Assembly (NCBI GenBank): GCA_038049695.1 | Contig: CP142458.1 | Coordinates: 45,165,001 to 45,229,000 of the forward strand | Reading direction: 5' to 3' | Length of the DNA: 64,000 bases | From: Cinnamomum chago | Lineage: Eukaryota; Streptophyta; Magnoliopsida; Laurales; Lauraceae | Part shown: positions 1 to 10,668 of the stretch, one piece after another | How the letters are laid out: every line of letters starts with the position of its first letter | Position numbering within the stretch: the first letter of the stretch is position 1 | Made by a program: the position numbers and the translations under genes | Notes under the pieces: generated by a model | Seen by the model: the letters and a program-made list of their open reading frames with translations, nothing else | Database searches by the model: none | What the model was told of the DNA's origin: nothing

Positions 1-766
1 CACGGTGGTGGTTGTCACGGAATACCCACTCAAATCCCTCTTCCGGAAGGCGGACTTTTCCGGCAGAATCTCCAAATGGACCGTCGAACTAGGGCAATTC
101 GATATCCAGTATCAACCCAGAATGACGATCAAAGCATAAATCTTGGCAGATTTCATCGTCGAGTTCACTTCTCCTAGTTCAGCACCGACCTTACTCGATA
201 CCAAACTAGGGGACAACAGGGATTGTGAGACAGCCGAGACCGAGCAAGACCGATCTTGGAAACAGTTCCTTGAAACAGCCTGGAAGGTCTTCGTCGACGG
301 ATCATCGACATCCAGGAGGGTTGGCGCCGGCATAGTCCTCCAATCTCTAGAGGGCCTCGTCATCGAGCAAGCACTGACCCTTGACTTCAAAGCCTCCAAC
401 AATGAAGCGGAGTACGAAGCACTGATTGAGTGTCTCAGTAGCGCAAGAATACTGGGGCCACGTCGGCTTGTAATCTTCAGCGACTCCCAGTTGGTAACGA
501 ACCAGCTAAGCGGAGACTATCAAGCCTGAGATGAAAGGATGGCAGCCTACTTAGCCCACACGAAGCAGCTCCTCTCCGAGTTTGAGAAAGCAGAAGTCAA
601 GCAGATCGGCAGAGACTCCAACTGCCACGCAGACGCCCTAGCCAACTTGGCCTCGGCCGTAGAAGCAGGAAAGAGAAGGACAGTCGATGTGGGGACATTG
701 AAAAAACCAAGCATAGAACTCCTCCCGGCTCGGCAAGTCCTCTGCGTTGGTCTCGGCTCGAGCTGA
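1..766 (+). pseudogene. Tat-lineage pol fragment: RNase H end and second (plant-type) RNase H, element A
   Basis: The window opens in the last part of the reverse-transcriptase-linked RNase H (residues like KSLFRKADFSGRISKW, then QYQPR). This is followed by a linker and a second RNase H: VFVDGSS (first Asp), NNEAEYEAL (Glu), IFSDSQLV (Asp) and CHADALANL (last Asp). All four acidic positions of that fold are visible. A second RNase H between RNase H and integrase is typical of the plant Tat lineage of Ty3/gypsy. In-frame stops at 137-139, 527-529 and 764-766 break the reading frame, so this is a pseudogene. It aligns closely with the minus-strand copy at 53990-54766 (element B). The 5' part of the element lies outside the window. 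Confidence 0.9.
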
Positions 767-2002
767 ATGGACCCTATCATAACATACTTGAAAGAAGATA
801 AGCTCCCAGAGGATAAGAATGAAGCCCACAAGGTCAGACTGAAAACGACCCATTTCTGGCTGTCCCCATATGAGAAGCTCTACAGAAAGTCCTACACGGG
901 ACCATATCTCCAGTGCGTTCATCCGAGCAAGGTAGAAGACTTTCTTTTTGAAATTCACGAGGGAATCTGTGGAAGCCATATCGGAGGAAGATCCCTGGCA
1001 TACAGAGCCATCAGTCAGGGCTATTGGTGGCCCTATATGCAGAAAGATGCCCAGCTCTACGCCAGGAAGTGTGAAAAATGTCAGAAGTTCTCCCACTTCT
1101 TGCACCAACCAGCGCAGGACCTGAGTCCTCTCTCTAGCCCATGGCCCTTCGCTCAGTGGGGGTTGGACATCATGGGACCTCTCCACCGAACTCCAAGAAA
1201 CAAAAGGTGGCTGATAGTGGGTACCGATTACTTCACCAAATGGATAGAGGCAGAGGCCTTATCCTCCATCACCGAGCAGGACACAAAGAATTTTGTATGG
1301 AAGAATATTGTCACGAGGTTCGGGATCCCCCGAGCTCTCGTCTCGGAGAACGGAACCCAGTTTGACTCTAACTTCTTCAGGAACTTTTGCCTGGAGCTTG
1401 GTATCAGGAACCTCTATGCGACCCCAGCCTACCCACAGAGCAACGGGCAAGCAGAGATCTCAAACAAAGTGGTCTTGGACGGGCTCAAAAAGAGACCTGA
1501 CAGAGCCGAAGGCCGATGGATAGAAGAGTTACCAAGTGTCCTCTGGGCGTACAGGACCACCCCAAGACGATCTACCTCGGCAACCTCTTTCTCCTTGCCA
1601 TACGGAATAGAAGTTGTAGTCCCTCTCGAGGTCGGCCTCCCGACCTTGAGGTCGGATCTCTTCGACCAGGGGCAGAATGAAGTGAACCTCGCCAAAGAGC
1701 TCGACCTGGCCGAGGAGCGAAGAGAAGAGACATCCGTGCGCAGGGCCTCTTACCAGCAACAGCTGTCCAGAGGCTACAATCAGAAGGTCAAAGAAAGGAA
1801 ATTCTCGATCGGGGAGCTAGTATTAAAAAGGGCGCTTCCAGCAGACAAAGATCCTAACGAAGGCAAGCTTGCACCAAACTGGCTTGGGCCTTTCAAGGCA
1901 GTCTCGGTTTCCGGGAGGTTGGCTTATAGGCTTGAGAGCATGGATGGAAGAGAATTGCAGTGGCCATGGAATGCCACGCACCTCAAGAAGTACTACTTCT
2001 AA
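767..2002 (+). pseudogene. Tat-lineage integrase, end of pol, element A
   Basis: An open stretch of 411 codons encodes integrase, which inserts retrotransposon cDNA into the genome. The N-terminal zinc-binding part shows HEGICGSHIGG and then CEKCQKF (His-His-Cys-Cys). The core shows WGLDIMGPLH (first Asp), LVSENGTQFDS and PQSNGQAEISNK (Glu). The second catalytic Asp, normally in S-D-N-G, is replaced by Glu (codon GAG at 1346-1348), so the enzyme is probably inactive; B keeps Asp there. The C-terminal part ends in HLKKYYF followed by a stop, as in B. A stop at 764-766 separates it from the upstream RNase H. No chromodomain is present, consistent with Tat. Confidence 0.92.
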
Positions 2003-2080
2003 ATTTACTCAAATGATAAATCAATGAAAGTGGGATCTTTTGGAGAAAGTGTGCCTTTACACCTTCTAAGTTGTGACTCA

Positions 2081-2404
2081 AGGCTCCGGTCCTCGCACCA
2101 GCCTCCTTGAGCTCGGTCATAGGACCAGCTCCCAAGGCTCCGGTCCTCGCACCAGCCTCCTTGTGCTCGGTCATAGGACCAGCTCCCAAGGCTCCGGTCC
2201 TCGCACCAGCCTCTTTGAGCTCGGTCATAGGACCAGCTCCCAAGGCTCCGGTCCTAGCACCAGCCTCCTTGAGCTCGGTCATAGGACCAGCTCCCAAGGC
2301 TCCGGTCCTCGCACCAACCTCCTTGAGCTCGGTCATAGGACCAGCTCCCAAGGCCCCGGTCCTCGTACCAGCCTCCTTAAAGTCGGCCACAGGGCCAGCA
2401 CTTC
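2081..2404 (+). repeat. Six tandem copies of a 54-bp unit downstream of pol (element A)
   Basis: The 10-mer AGGCTCCGGT starts at 2081, 2135, 2189, 2243 and 2297, and a one-base variant at 2351, so the period is exactly 54 bp (18 codons). Because 54 is a multiple of three, reading frames stay open on both strands (for example repeated APKAPVLAPASL), which creates spurious ORFs. The same unit occurs in element B at 52567-52674 in the opposite orientation, in two copies only. It lies between the sense pol and the convergent antisense gene, so it may be a 3' UTR or spacer array. Confidence 0.95.
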
Positions 2405-2984
2405 GTTCCTCACAGCTGTCTCGTTGGATTCGGATGCCAGGCTATCCAAGCTGATGGCACGACCCCAGCTCTCCAGCGACCGGGTCGCACCCCAGGGTGT
2501 GGGTCCAAAGCTAACTACAATTTTTTTAAGGTGTTTCCCTCGGATGCACGTTGGTAAAACCTAGCCTTAGGGCCAGATGTTCACCGATCTCGCCCACATG
2601 AAGGTTCGAAGATCGGTCAAGAGACAGCGAGCCTTGTCATTCAAAGACAAAAGGGGCTCGTTCTCACTCAATATCCCGAGACTAGGAGGTCAGAGTCTAG
2701 TTTCTTCGCCGACCTCAGCCACTTGCGAGTTTTGGTCATGTCTGAACATCAGAACATCCACACACCATTGCAAGAAGATAGAAATGAAAAGACAGCTGAA
2801 GAATTGAGAGAGATGTTTTTCATTGATCAGGAAGGATAATTACAAGGCTCTGTACACTCGGAAAAGGAAAAGAAGTACTTCAAAGAAAAGAAAAAATACA
2901 GATTCCTATTTGCTCTACTTCTCAGGCACCACATCTTTATTCTTCGACTCTGGAGGAATGGATGCAGCAGCGGCACCTGAGGCC
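2405..2984. other. Spacer between pol and the antisense gene, element A
   Basis: No convincing gene. It is partly alignable with 52033-52560 of element B. It should hold the 3' ends of both the sense pol RNA and the antisense RNA. Its last ~70 bp (2915-2984) still match the C-terminal codons of the antisense gene as read in B, but a change in A ends the frame early. Confidence 0.6.
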
Positions 2985-5100
2985 TCAGACAGAGGAAGCC
3001 TGAGCCTTGTTGCCCTCGGCAGGGGTTGGGGGCGGAGGAGGAGGACCTGGGACTTCAGGAGGTGCCTCCGGAGGATTGGAGTCAGGCTGTGACTCTGGGC
3101 TCGGCATGACAGACTGGAATTGAGGAAGGTTCGCGAATATAGGATCATCCTCAGAGACCCCATACTCGCGAAGAACCTCCCTGCATCCCATCTCGTACAG
3201 CACCGGGCTCAGATCCTTGATTTGAGCCACATACTCCGCCGACGCCCAGTCCACTCCTTCCTGATAAGCCTTGGCAACTTGGGCTCGCAGAGTGGACTCG
3301 ACGTCAGCCCACTCCTTCCTGGAGGACTCGAGCTCGGCCTCTTTCCCAGCCAATTCGGTTTCCTTCTTGGCGAGCTCGGCCTCCAGTTGAGTCGCCCTCC
3401 TAGCCTTGCCCTCGGCTGCGCCCTTTAGGTGCTTATTCTCGCCCCTTAACTTTATTATCTTGGCCTTCGCCGCCTGTTGTACTGTGGCGAACTCGGCAAT
3501 CTTCTCCTCCGCCTTCTTTATTTCTGCCGCACTGGCTTCCAGGGCGTCCCCCATCTTTTTCTTCTCGGCAACCACCTCGAGAACTTCCCTGGCCGTCGTC
3601 TCCAGTAATATTTGGAGCCTCTGTACATTCTGCAAAAGGACAAAAAGGGGCAGGAGGTCAGAACGGTTTCCAAGGCATAAAATTCAAAAGGAAAAGAAAC
3701 GGGAATCACCTCGAGCGATGCCCTCATCGTCGAGTAGATCAGGCTCATCGTCCCGGCTTTATTATGCCTCTCCATGTCCAAAGCGAGAGCACATCCCCAG
3801 GCGACAGCCGAGATCGTCCGGGAGGAGGTCCCCATTCGATCCTCCACGGTCATGGGCTTGCAGGGGTTGATGTCAAAATTAGGCTTCCAAGGCATCGGCT
3901 TGTGAGGCCGAGCCTCTGGATCCGCCTCCTGGACCTGCTCCTCTTCGCCCCCCACGCGGGGCCTCTTCTCGGGTGGGGGCCCCTCACCCCCCTTCTCGGC
4001 CTCCGCGGCTCGAAGCCGGGTCTCCCTTGACGACAGAGCCTCCTTCTCGGGCTCCACTACCCGCGGTCGAGACTCCTTAAGCGGCCGGGTCTCTTTGGGC
4101 GGCCGGGCATCCTTGGGAGGTTCTTCCGACCTCCCCCTCTTCTCCTGCGGGGGACCTCTCGCGCTCTTACATTTAGCGGAGGAGGTCCCTGCTGCGCCCG
4201 AAGAACCAGAGGAGGCACTGGCTGAAGAGCCTTAGCAGCACCAGGCCCGCAGGGGGCACGCTTCGGGGTAGGAGGAACTCGGCCCTCGAAAATCACGGCC
4301 CCCAAATTCTTCAAAGGAGGGCGCGCCCCGTCCATCTCCTCTTCCGTTTGGTCTCGGTCGGGGGAGTTGTTTACAACTAAGATCGGGCCCGCATGCGCGA
4401 GCACGATCTCCTCTAGCCACGAGTCGTTCCTCTTCCAGTGATCAAAGCCAGCCTCTCTCCTCCTCCGCTGAACACCTGCGTAGAAAACAGAGGACATCAG
4501 ATCGGCAAATCGACATCTAAGAAAAATGCAAATAGCCCGGGGAGGCGAGTATTTACTCGGAGGGGTCCCAGGCCTTCGCGGAACCTGGGTTCGCCGCGCA
4601 GCCTCGGTCTTGAATTCCTTGAAATCCCAGTTCCCCGAGACCAGAACGCGTTCATCCCCAGCGTACTTGCTTGAATCCTCCAGGGCGTTAATCAAGGGTC
4701 GGCACCTAGCCTTCACCCGAAGATAGTAGGAGTCCTCGCCCCCCGCGGATTTGCAGATGTCATAGACATCCTCTATGTCATGCACGTCGAGGCTAATATC
4801 TAGGATCCAGTTCAACTCTGCCACGCCCATTATAATTTTAAACCCATTTGGCATCAGCTGGAAGGGGCAGATCTGCCACGAACTGAGGCAGGATCGGAGA
4901 AGCGGGTGGATAGGGAACCTGACCCCACCTTCGCATACTGATAACAGAGGGAAGGGCATCCAATCCTTGAAAGTGGCGAAGCCATCAAAGAGGCCCTGGA
5001 AATCTTGGGGCTTCACTAGAACGTCGGCCGAAATTTTGAATGCCCCCCTAAACCCCTCCAGGGCTGCGGGACCCTCCAACCAATGACTATAAATCCCCAT
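2985..5100 (-). pseudogene. Antisense extra gene of Tat element A (three coding exons, coiled-coil protein)
   Basis: It runs opposite to pol, from ATG at 5100. By alignment with the B copy and consensus splice sites I predict exon 1 at 5100-4557, intron 4556-4476 (81 bp, GT..AG, ACGCAG acceptor), exon 2 at 4475-3710, intron 3709-3630 (80 bp, TTTTGCAG acceptor) and exon 3 at 3629-2985. The N-terminal ~180 residues contain CEGGVRFPIHPLLRSCLSSW and FKIIMGVAELNW, the style of the domain Pfam calls putative gypsy type transposon. Exon 2 is low-complexity and rich in Pro, Arg and Glu. Exon 3 is a heptad-like coiled coil (KKETELAGKEAELESSRKEW) ending in a Pro-rich tail. A possible 5' UTR intron ends at CCCTTAG just before the ATG. 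A one-base deletion near 4235 relative to B shifts the frame. The function is unknown; a structural or regulatory role for the element is a guess. Confidence 0.8.
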
Positions 5101-5422
5101 TTTCTAAGGGCTAAGCAGCAGAGCAGAAGGCGGAGAAAAGGGAACAAGAACTAGAAGAACCCGAGGGGCTGAAACCCTCTGAAACAAAAGGAAAAAGAGG
5201 CAAAAGAAGAGTAACAGAGAAGAAAACTCACAGAGAAGATGTGACGATTTGCTGAGAATGAAAAGCAGAAGGTGAAAAACAAAGGGAAACGAGTCTCCAG
5301 GTCCGGTAAGGTTCTGTCTTTGGCAAGACTTCAGCAGAATGGCCTCAACCAGATCTCTTCTTCAACAAAATCTCCTTCAAGACAAAAGCTAGGGTAAGAG
5401 GATTAAGGGAGAGGAGCGTCCC

Positions 5423-5431
5423 TATTTTATA
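5423..5431 (-). promoter_or_regulatory. TATA box of the antisense gene (element A)
   Basis: Reverse strand reads TATAAAATA, flanked by conserved GGGGCGTCCCTC upstream and GGACG downstream. It lies 323 bp before the ATG at 5100. Element B has TATAAAAA at the matching place (46398-46405, 313 bp before its ATG). The conserved position supports a real promoter separate from the LTR. Confidence 0.65.
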
Positions 5432-5762
5432 GAGGGACGCCCCTCTTGATTGCCACGCACGCGAAGCAGCGCCTCGGGCTCACCACGCACCGTTTCGATC
5501 CCGGTGAACGACCAGACGAAGGGTTACACGTGGCAGCGTCGACCCATCCCCAGCCACGCCTCTGGCACAATACTTATCACCTCGGGCATACAGAACGACG
5601 TCCGCGTGCCCATCTTGGTGAAGCCATTATGATGCCGCATTTATTGCCTAGGGCAAACAAAAAGGCATCATGATGAGGATCGCATGACAGCTAGACGTGA
5701 TTAGACAGGGCCAGCCCATCCATTCAAATCTTAGCTCCCGACCTCGGGAGAACCAAAGAGGT
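5432..5762. other. Upstream region of the antisense gene, inside element A
   Basis: Non-coding. It is homologous to 46073-46397 of element B, with shared segments such as the CACGCACG..GCGAAGCAGCGC block and the GATGCCGCATTTATTGCC block. It lies between the antisense TATA box and the 3' LTR, so it is the likely upstream control region of the antisense gene. Confidence 0.55.
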
Positions 5763-5779
5763 CGAGAGCTAGGGGCAAT
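5763..5779 (+). other. Polypurine tract of element A
   Basis: CGAGAGCTAGGGGCAAT lies directly before the 3' LTR start TGTGTGGG. The B copy has GGGAGCTAGGGGCAAT at the same place. This is the plus-strand DNA priming site. Confidence 0.75.
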
Positions 5780-6434
5780 TGTGTGGGCCGTTTTGTAATT
5801 ACGAATTTATGTGTGGCCACCCCCCGATTTCGGACTACCCTTGGTCTCGGTGTTGTCCAAGCTCGGCAGTAGCGCCATCTCGGGGTGATCCCATCTCGGT
5901 GGCTACGTTCCCAAGTATCCACCTCGGTCTCGGCCTTGAGCCCGATCTCGGTCTCCTGTCACTCAGCCATAAATGCGCTGCCGTGAGGGGGACGGCGGGC
6001 TGACAATTAGAGTGGGCGCCGGACCTAGATAAGTGGCACGCCTTATCTCAGGGTCACATCAACAGCTATAGGGAGATGGTCCGATGGGACGTTCCCTTTT
6101 TACCTACCCCCACTCAGGAGAGAAAGGTACATGCTGATGGGACTTTCATCTCCCCCTAAGGGTCCACTCCAACAAGACTCCCACGTCTATATAATGTATG
6201 GAGAAAAACAACAGATGGTACGCAATCGGTCCTCCCCCCATACTACTTCTTCTCCATTTCTCCACACTAACTCAAGCATCGGAGTGCCTTCGGCTGCCTA
6301 CAGCCAAAGGCTCTTACCTTCGTTTTCTCTTTCAGATTACCGGAGGCCTGACCCATTCCCCCGATCATCCCAAATTCATCAAATCAAAGGTTTAATCATC
6401 TTTTAACTAAGTCCGTAATTTTTAGGTACTTACA
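5780..6434 (+). mobile_element. 3' LTR of Tat element A (655 bp)
   Basis: It starts TGTGTGGGCC after the polypurine tract and ends GGTACTTACA. Element B's LTR (45367-46048, minus strand) has the matching ends, TGTGTTGGGG and GGCACTTACA. It contains a TATA box at 6188-6194. The element inserted into an older minus-strand LTR, whose remainder starts at 6435. The 5' LTR is outside the window, so the target duplication cannot be checked. Confidence 0.88.
6188..6194 (+). promoter_or_regulatory. TATA box in LTR of element A
   Basis: TATATAA within CGTCTATATAATG. The same context occurs in the B LTR on the minus strand near 45615-45626 (CGTCTATATATATTG). It would drive sense transcription. Confidence 0.65.
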
Positions 6435-7781
6435 ATTATAGTCCCCGTAATTATCACCCATGGAAATTTAGTCTTTAAACTAATTTAAGGAGCACTTATA
6501 CTTACAAGAAGTACTCCAAGTCCACGCAAAAACCTAAGATCCATTCTCACTCGCAATGAATATCTTGACCAATATCAGGTTCGCTCGAGCGAACTCAAAC
6601 AGAAAGGGGTTCGCTCGAGCGGACTCATTGTTTGCTCGCGTGGACCCAAACAGAACCATGTTAGCTCGAGCGGACTTACTGTTCGCTCGAGCGAACCCTT
6701 CAGAATTCCATTCCAAAATTTCTGATCTTCTCTCCCTTCTTCTACTCTCCTTTCTCCATTACATTTCCAAAACTTGCATTAAGCATTGGAACCTCATGTT
6801 TTCTCCTCATGCATCATTCATCCACAAAACATTAATTATAATCATCCATTAATCATCTCATTAAATCCATAAACAAATCCCAAAACTCAATGAAAATGCA
6901 CAAAATACATGGAAACTCTATGAGCTTCTACAATGATTAACACTAATCACAAGCAAATGTTTATACTTGCCTCTCTTGAAGTGTAGTGGCAAAACCCCCC
7001 TTTTCCCTAGCTTGGTTTGACACAATCTCTCTCAAAACTCAAACCCTAATCCATAAAACATGCAAATGAACTCCTATGAGTCATTTGTGCTAGAAATCAC
7101 TACAAAACAACCCATAGAACTTGGAAATCCTAAGAGAGGACCCACTACTTGCTTGTAGTTCCTAGCAAGGAGGTCTTGAGTTTTCTTTCAAGGTTTAACA
7201 CTTCAAAAATGGAGGAAATGACTTGAGGAAGAAGATGAAAATGAAGCTTCTCTCTCAAAACCACTTGAATTTCTCCTAACCTCACTCTTGATGAAGAAAA
7301 ATGGAAGAGAAAGGGGGGAAGATGAGCCTAGGTTTTGCTTGAAGTGGAATGAGTTCATTTTCCCTCATCTCATTCTAATATAGGGTCCTCTCACACCAAA
7401 ACCCCCTCTTATTAAGCCAAATTACATTTTGAGTCAAATGAAGCCTCATTTGGTCCATTTGATGTCAAATGGAATCGCATCTATTATGAAAGTTAACGTA
7501 CTATTCGAGATACACACGTTGGTATCAAGAATTTCTGTATTTGATGAAATACGTGAAAACCTGTATTTACGAAAAAGTCCTTAGTCTACCTTGTTTGAGT
7601 CTAAACTCATTTTAACCAATTCAATTTCTTTCAAATCCATTCCATTATGCTTAATGCATCATTAGAGAGTAATTCATCTCTCTTTGGTCATTAATCTTCA
7701 TTAACCCAATTACTCATGCTTGATTAGTATTAATCCCAATTAATTAGCCTAATCATGATTAGTTTGGGTCGGGGTGTAACA
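6435..7781 (-). mobile_element. Chromovirus-type LTR fragment (starts TGTTACACCCC on the minus strand)
   Basis: Read on the minus strand it starts at 7781 with TGTTACACCCCGACCC. It then matches the LTR at 19977 over several blocks, for example the shared AGTACGTTAACTTTCATAATA and the GGCAAGTATAA..TTGCTT block. It is cut at 6435 by the end of element A. It contains a palindrome island at 6580-6696. Assignment to the Tekay/Del chromovirus group is by resemblance to the LTR at 58339, which is preceded by a chromodomain end. Confidence 0.7.
6580..6696. repeat. Palindrome island, core GCTCGAGC
   Basis: Five units: TTCGCTCGAGCGAA (6580-6593, perfect palindrome), CGCTCGAGCGG near 6612, a decayed TTTGCTCGCG, GCTCGAGCGG near 6664, and GTTCGCTCGAGCGAAC (6681-6696, perfect 16-bp palindrome). 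The same 16-mer occurs at 29246-29261 in a different LTR subfamily. Confidence 0.9.
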
Positions 7782-8220
7782 ACTATCCTCACTAAAAGTC
7801 AGAAAGCGCACCTGAGTCCTTAACTCGATCTTATGAAGTTAACATGAGCAGGTTAGCCCCCAGGTATGTGGTGAGGTAACAACGGTCCCGCTTAAAAAAC
7901 ACTTGCCTCAAATAGTTTGACTATCTCCCTTGTCGGGACAAGGCTTTTCTTAGGCGTTCTTAGGCCTTAGTTTTGCTTTCCTTCCTTAAGGAGTTAACTA
8001 CTAAAAATAGATCTTAAAAAAAAAGTTAGGAAATTTTGGTAACTTATAGAATTTCTAAAAATCGGTGATGTGGGTTGCTAGCATTCCATGTACTTTCCTA
8101 CTCCAATTAGGGTAGTTTTTAATATTCCATGCATGCACCTCCTGTTTCAAGAAAGATGCTAAAAATATCACACCCATAAAGCAATGTAAATGAGGAAAGT
8201 CAAAAAAGATACCTTAGCTG
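7782..8220. other. Non-coding remnant, perhaps leader of a minus-strand retrotransposon
   Basis: No coding signal. It lies on the internal side of the minus-strand primer site at 8221, so it may be the truncated leader of that element, cut at 7781 by the neighbouring LTR. Confidence 0.35.
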
Positions 8221-8236
8221 ACCGGCAACGGCGCCA
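8221..8236 (-). other. Primer binding site matching tRNA-Asp 3' end
   Basis: The reverse strand reads TGGCGCCGTTGCCGGT; its first 15 bases match what pairs with the 3' end of plant tRNA-Asp. It is preceded on that strand by CGAACAAGTTTT, so the LTR would end with CA at 8243-8244. It marks the 5' LTR/internal border of a minus-strand gypsy element. Confidence 0.7.
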
Positions 8237-8242
8237 AAAACT

Positions 8243-9039
8243 TGTTCGTCAACCCTAAGTGCAGGGCCGCAATGTAGTAATAATATGGTGATCGAGTCCA
8301 GGTCAATCCACAGGGAGCAATGCCTTTTAAGAAACTTTCCAACTTTGACTTGTCCTAAAAAAAAACTACATCTTGCCTAAATGGAGACTAATCAAATTAC
8401 ATCAACTTTACTAAAATAACTGAATGTAAAAAGATTTAATAACAATGATTTTCAAAAATAAAAACCCTAATCTAAGTAAAGAAACCTAATCTAGATAGTC
8501 CTAAATAAGCTAAAAACCTGCATAAGAACACACAAATCAAACAACTAATTTAATATAAAAAAAATCAAAACAAAGTTTCCGAAATTAGATCCTACTTACC
8601 AAAATGAATTTTGATGAAAATATGAATGATCTATAATGCACTAAATGCTAACAATGCTATATTCCAAGTAGTGTCTTTATTCCTTGATCTTTGAGCACGA
8701 GAAATTCATTCTCTTCAATCTTTTTCATTCTCTCAAGATGGCCTTGTTAACTAGAAAAATGTCACTTTGCCTCTTCATACCCTTTCAAACATTAAGAAGC
8801 TACATGAAGCTGCATCCTACCACAACAAGCAATGCTACTTTAAGCATTAGATATTGTCAGAATCATCCAAAAACTGCAAGATCCTTTAAAATAACCATAA
8901 GAAGAGTACACATGAAGTTACGGGTCATTTCAACATCATTTGGCCTAACTTCACTTTTCTAGCAGCTGAATAGGAGCTCCCGGCGACGGTGAAGCTGGAG
9001 GCCTTGTTTCATAAAAAGAGCACATAGTTGACCTCAAAA
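8243..9039 (-). mobile_element. Decayed LTR adjoining the tRNA-Asp primer site
   Basis: By position this is the LTR 3' part of the minus-strand element primed at 8221. It includes a CACAGGGAGCA block (reverse complement of the conserved CCCTGTGG context common in this class) and long AT-rich stretches. The outer LTR end was not located. No coding capacity. Confidence 0.45.
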
Positions 9040-9760
9040 TGCCACTAGAAAGCTCTACATTAAATTCCAGGCCATTTCGAAAATGTTTGGCCAAAAATGC
9101 AAAGAGTCGCATTCTCTATGCAACAAAGTCAGCCCTCCTGGCGACAACATCGTCAGAGACGTCAAATCTTCAAATAAAGCCTATGGATGGTCTTAAAACA
9201 CTTCCAAGAGGCTTTATGTCAAATTTCAGGTCAAACGTATAGCGTTTGACCTAACATCAATCCTCAAATAGTAAAATCAAGCCTCTCGGCTACGGAAACC
9301 ACCAAGGCCATCACTCATCAAACAAAGCATATGGATGGTCTTAAAATACATCCAAGGGGCTATATATCAAGTTTCAGGTCATTTCGACATTATTTGACTA
9401 GACTTTGACCTCCCAAAAGCTAAATCAGGCCTCCCAGCGGCGGAGCCCCTCGGGACCATGATTTCCAAATCAGAGCTAATGGATCATCTTAAAATGGTTG
9501 TAAGAGGCTCCCTGTCAAATTTCAGGTCAATCGGACATCGTTTGACCATAAATCAAAGCGCGACATCTTCCTTGCGACAAAATCAAGTCTACTGGTGACA
9601 CCTCACACGGCTTCAAAACTCAAACGAAAGCCTGTAGTTAGTCTTATTTATTGCCTTGGAACTTCCCCTCAAATTTTAGGTCATCCAGACATCGTTTCAC
9701 CTAGTTTTGACTTCTGACAACAAATCAGGACCTCTACGCGACAAAGTCTTCGACTTTCCC
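9040..9760 (+). repeat. Diverged tandem repeats of about 148 bp
   Basis: Units begin near 9040, 9190, 9339, 9487 and 9648. Recurring blocks in order: TCTTAAAA, AAGAGGCT, TCAAATTTCAGGTCA, a GTTTGACC variant, and a CCTCCCGGCGACG-like block. Spacing is 148-161 bp. An earlier half unit appears near 8916. They probably lie within the decayed LTR. Confidence 0.7.
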
Positions 9761-10423
9761 GGAAGATCAGAAACTTTACCCTCTGATCTGCACGGCTTCT
9801 TATCAAGTTTTCCGTAGGGAAGTCATGCCAAGAATTGTAAAAAATACCAAGAAAAATATCAAAGAAGAAAAAAGCGAAAAAAACCAGAAGACGATCGAAA
9901 AACGACAACTAAAAGGGGCAAAAATCCCCATGGTCGCTGGCGACCCTGGAAATCGGGTAGTCGGATTTTCACCAAAAATCCATTTTGGGTCCCTTTTCGT
10001 GCTATTTGGCCTCTGTGACTTTTCAAAGATCTGATTTTTGGCGCATGAAATCCGTCGATCTTCGACATCATCACGGATTTACCGTCGAAATCATGGGTTC
10101 GTCATCGGACACTACGAAATCGCCAACCGGCAGACCAAGAAGCACACTTTCTGCCTGACTGATTGAAAAATTAACAAGACAGATGGTACTAGCCCACTGG
10201 TAGCAATTAATGCCTGAAATTGCATGATTATCCGACAACAATCGGCATGAAAGATCCACCAGCGATCAGAGCTTCCTACGTCGCGGGTAGAATTCCAAAA
10301 GATGCGGTGCAACCTGCGACTGTTCAAGTACTTTGGCAGCTACTTAATGCAGTTAATAACCCATTTTATGACAAATTAATGTGGTTGATTACTCATTATT
10401 GTGGACGGCCCGATCAGAAGCCA
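9761..10423. other. No recognised gene; LTR-like sequence
   Basis: Non-coding. It links the ~148-bp repeat block to the TATA-bearing segment at 10.4-10.7 kb. I see no LTR borders or motifs that fix its identity. Confidence 0.4.
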
Positions 10424-10626
10424 AGGAGAGGGAGTTACAAGTCAAACACAATTATGGCATTAAACCATGTAACTCCTCCTGTCATGGAGTTTAAATGCAA
10501 TTAAAGGCCCATTATTCTCCAACGGCCAATCAAAACTGAAGAAAAAGAAGTTACAAGAAACATAAATGAAAATGTGTAACTCCTCTGATCATGGAGCATT
10601 AATGCAATTAATGCATTTAAAGCCCA
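10424..10626 (+). repeat. Tandem duplication of about 115 bp upstream of a TATA box
   Basis: Two copies (10424-10512 and 10539-10626) share AGTTACAAG, GTAACTCCTC, TCATGGAG and TTTAAA..GCCCAT in the same order. They lie directly upstream of the TATA box at 10655, an enhancer-like layout for an LTR. Confidence 0.65.
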
Positions 10627-10654
10627 TAAACTCCCCCTGTGGCCACCAAAAGCC

Positions 10655-10661
10655 TATAAAA
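10655..10661 (+). promoter_or_regulatory. TATA box flanked by an inverted repeat
   Basis: TATAAAA sits between GGCCACC (10641-10647) and GGTGGCC (10662-10668), so the box could be presented in a hairpin loop. It is probably an LTR promoter on the + strand; the host element is not identified. Confidence 0.5.
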
Positions 10662-10668
10662 GGTGGCC

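Noticed and set aside
2081-2404. CRISPR-like regular repeats
   Set aside because: The units are contiguous 54-bp direct repeats without unique spacers, inside a plant retrotransposon.
2073-2564. Open frames on both strands over the 54-bp repeats (up to 163 codons)
   Set aside because: They exist only because the repeat length is a multiple of three and the unit lacks stops. No domain, and element B has just two units.
5446-6406. Several open frames of 60-91 codons in the 3' region of element A
   Set aside because: They overlap the LTR and the upstream region of the antisense gene and are not conserved as frames in element B.
8221-8236. tRNA gene piece
   Set aside because: Only the last bases complementary to tRNA-Asp are present, next to an LTR end: a primer site, not a tRNA gene.
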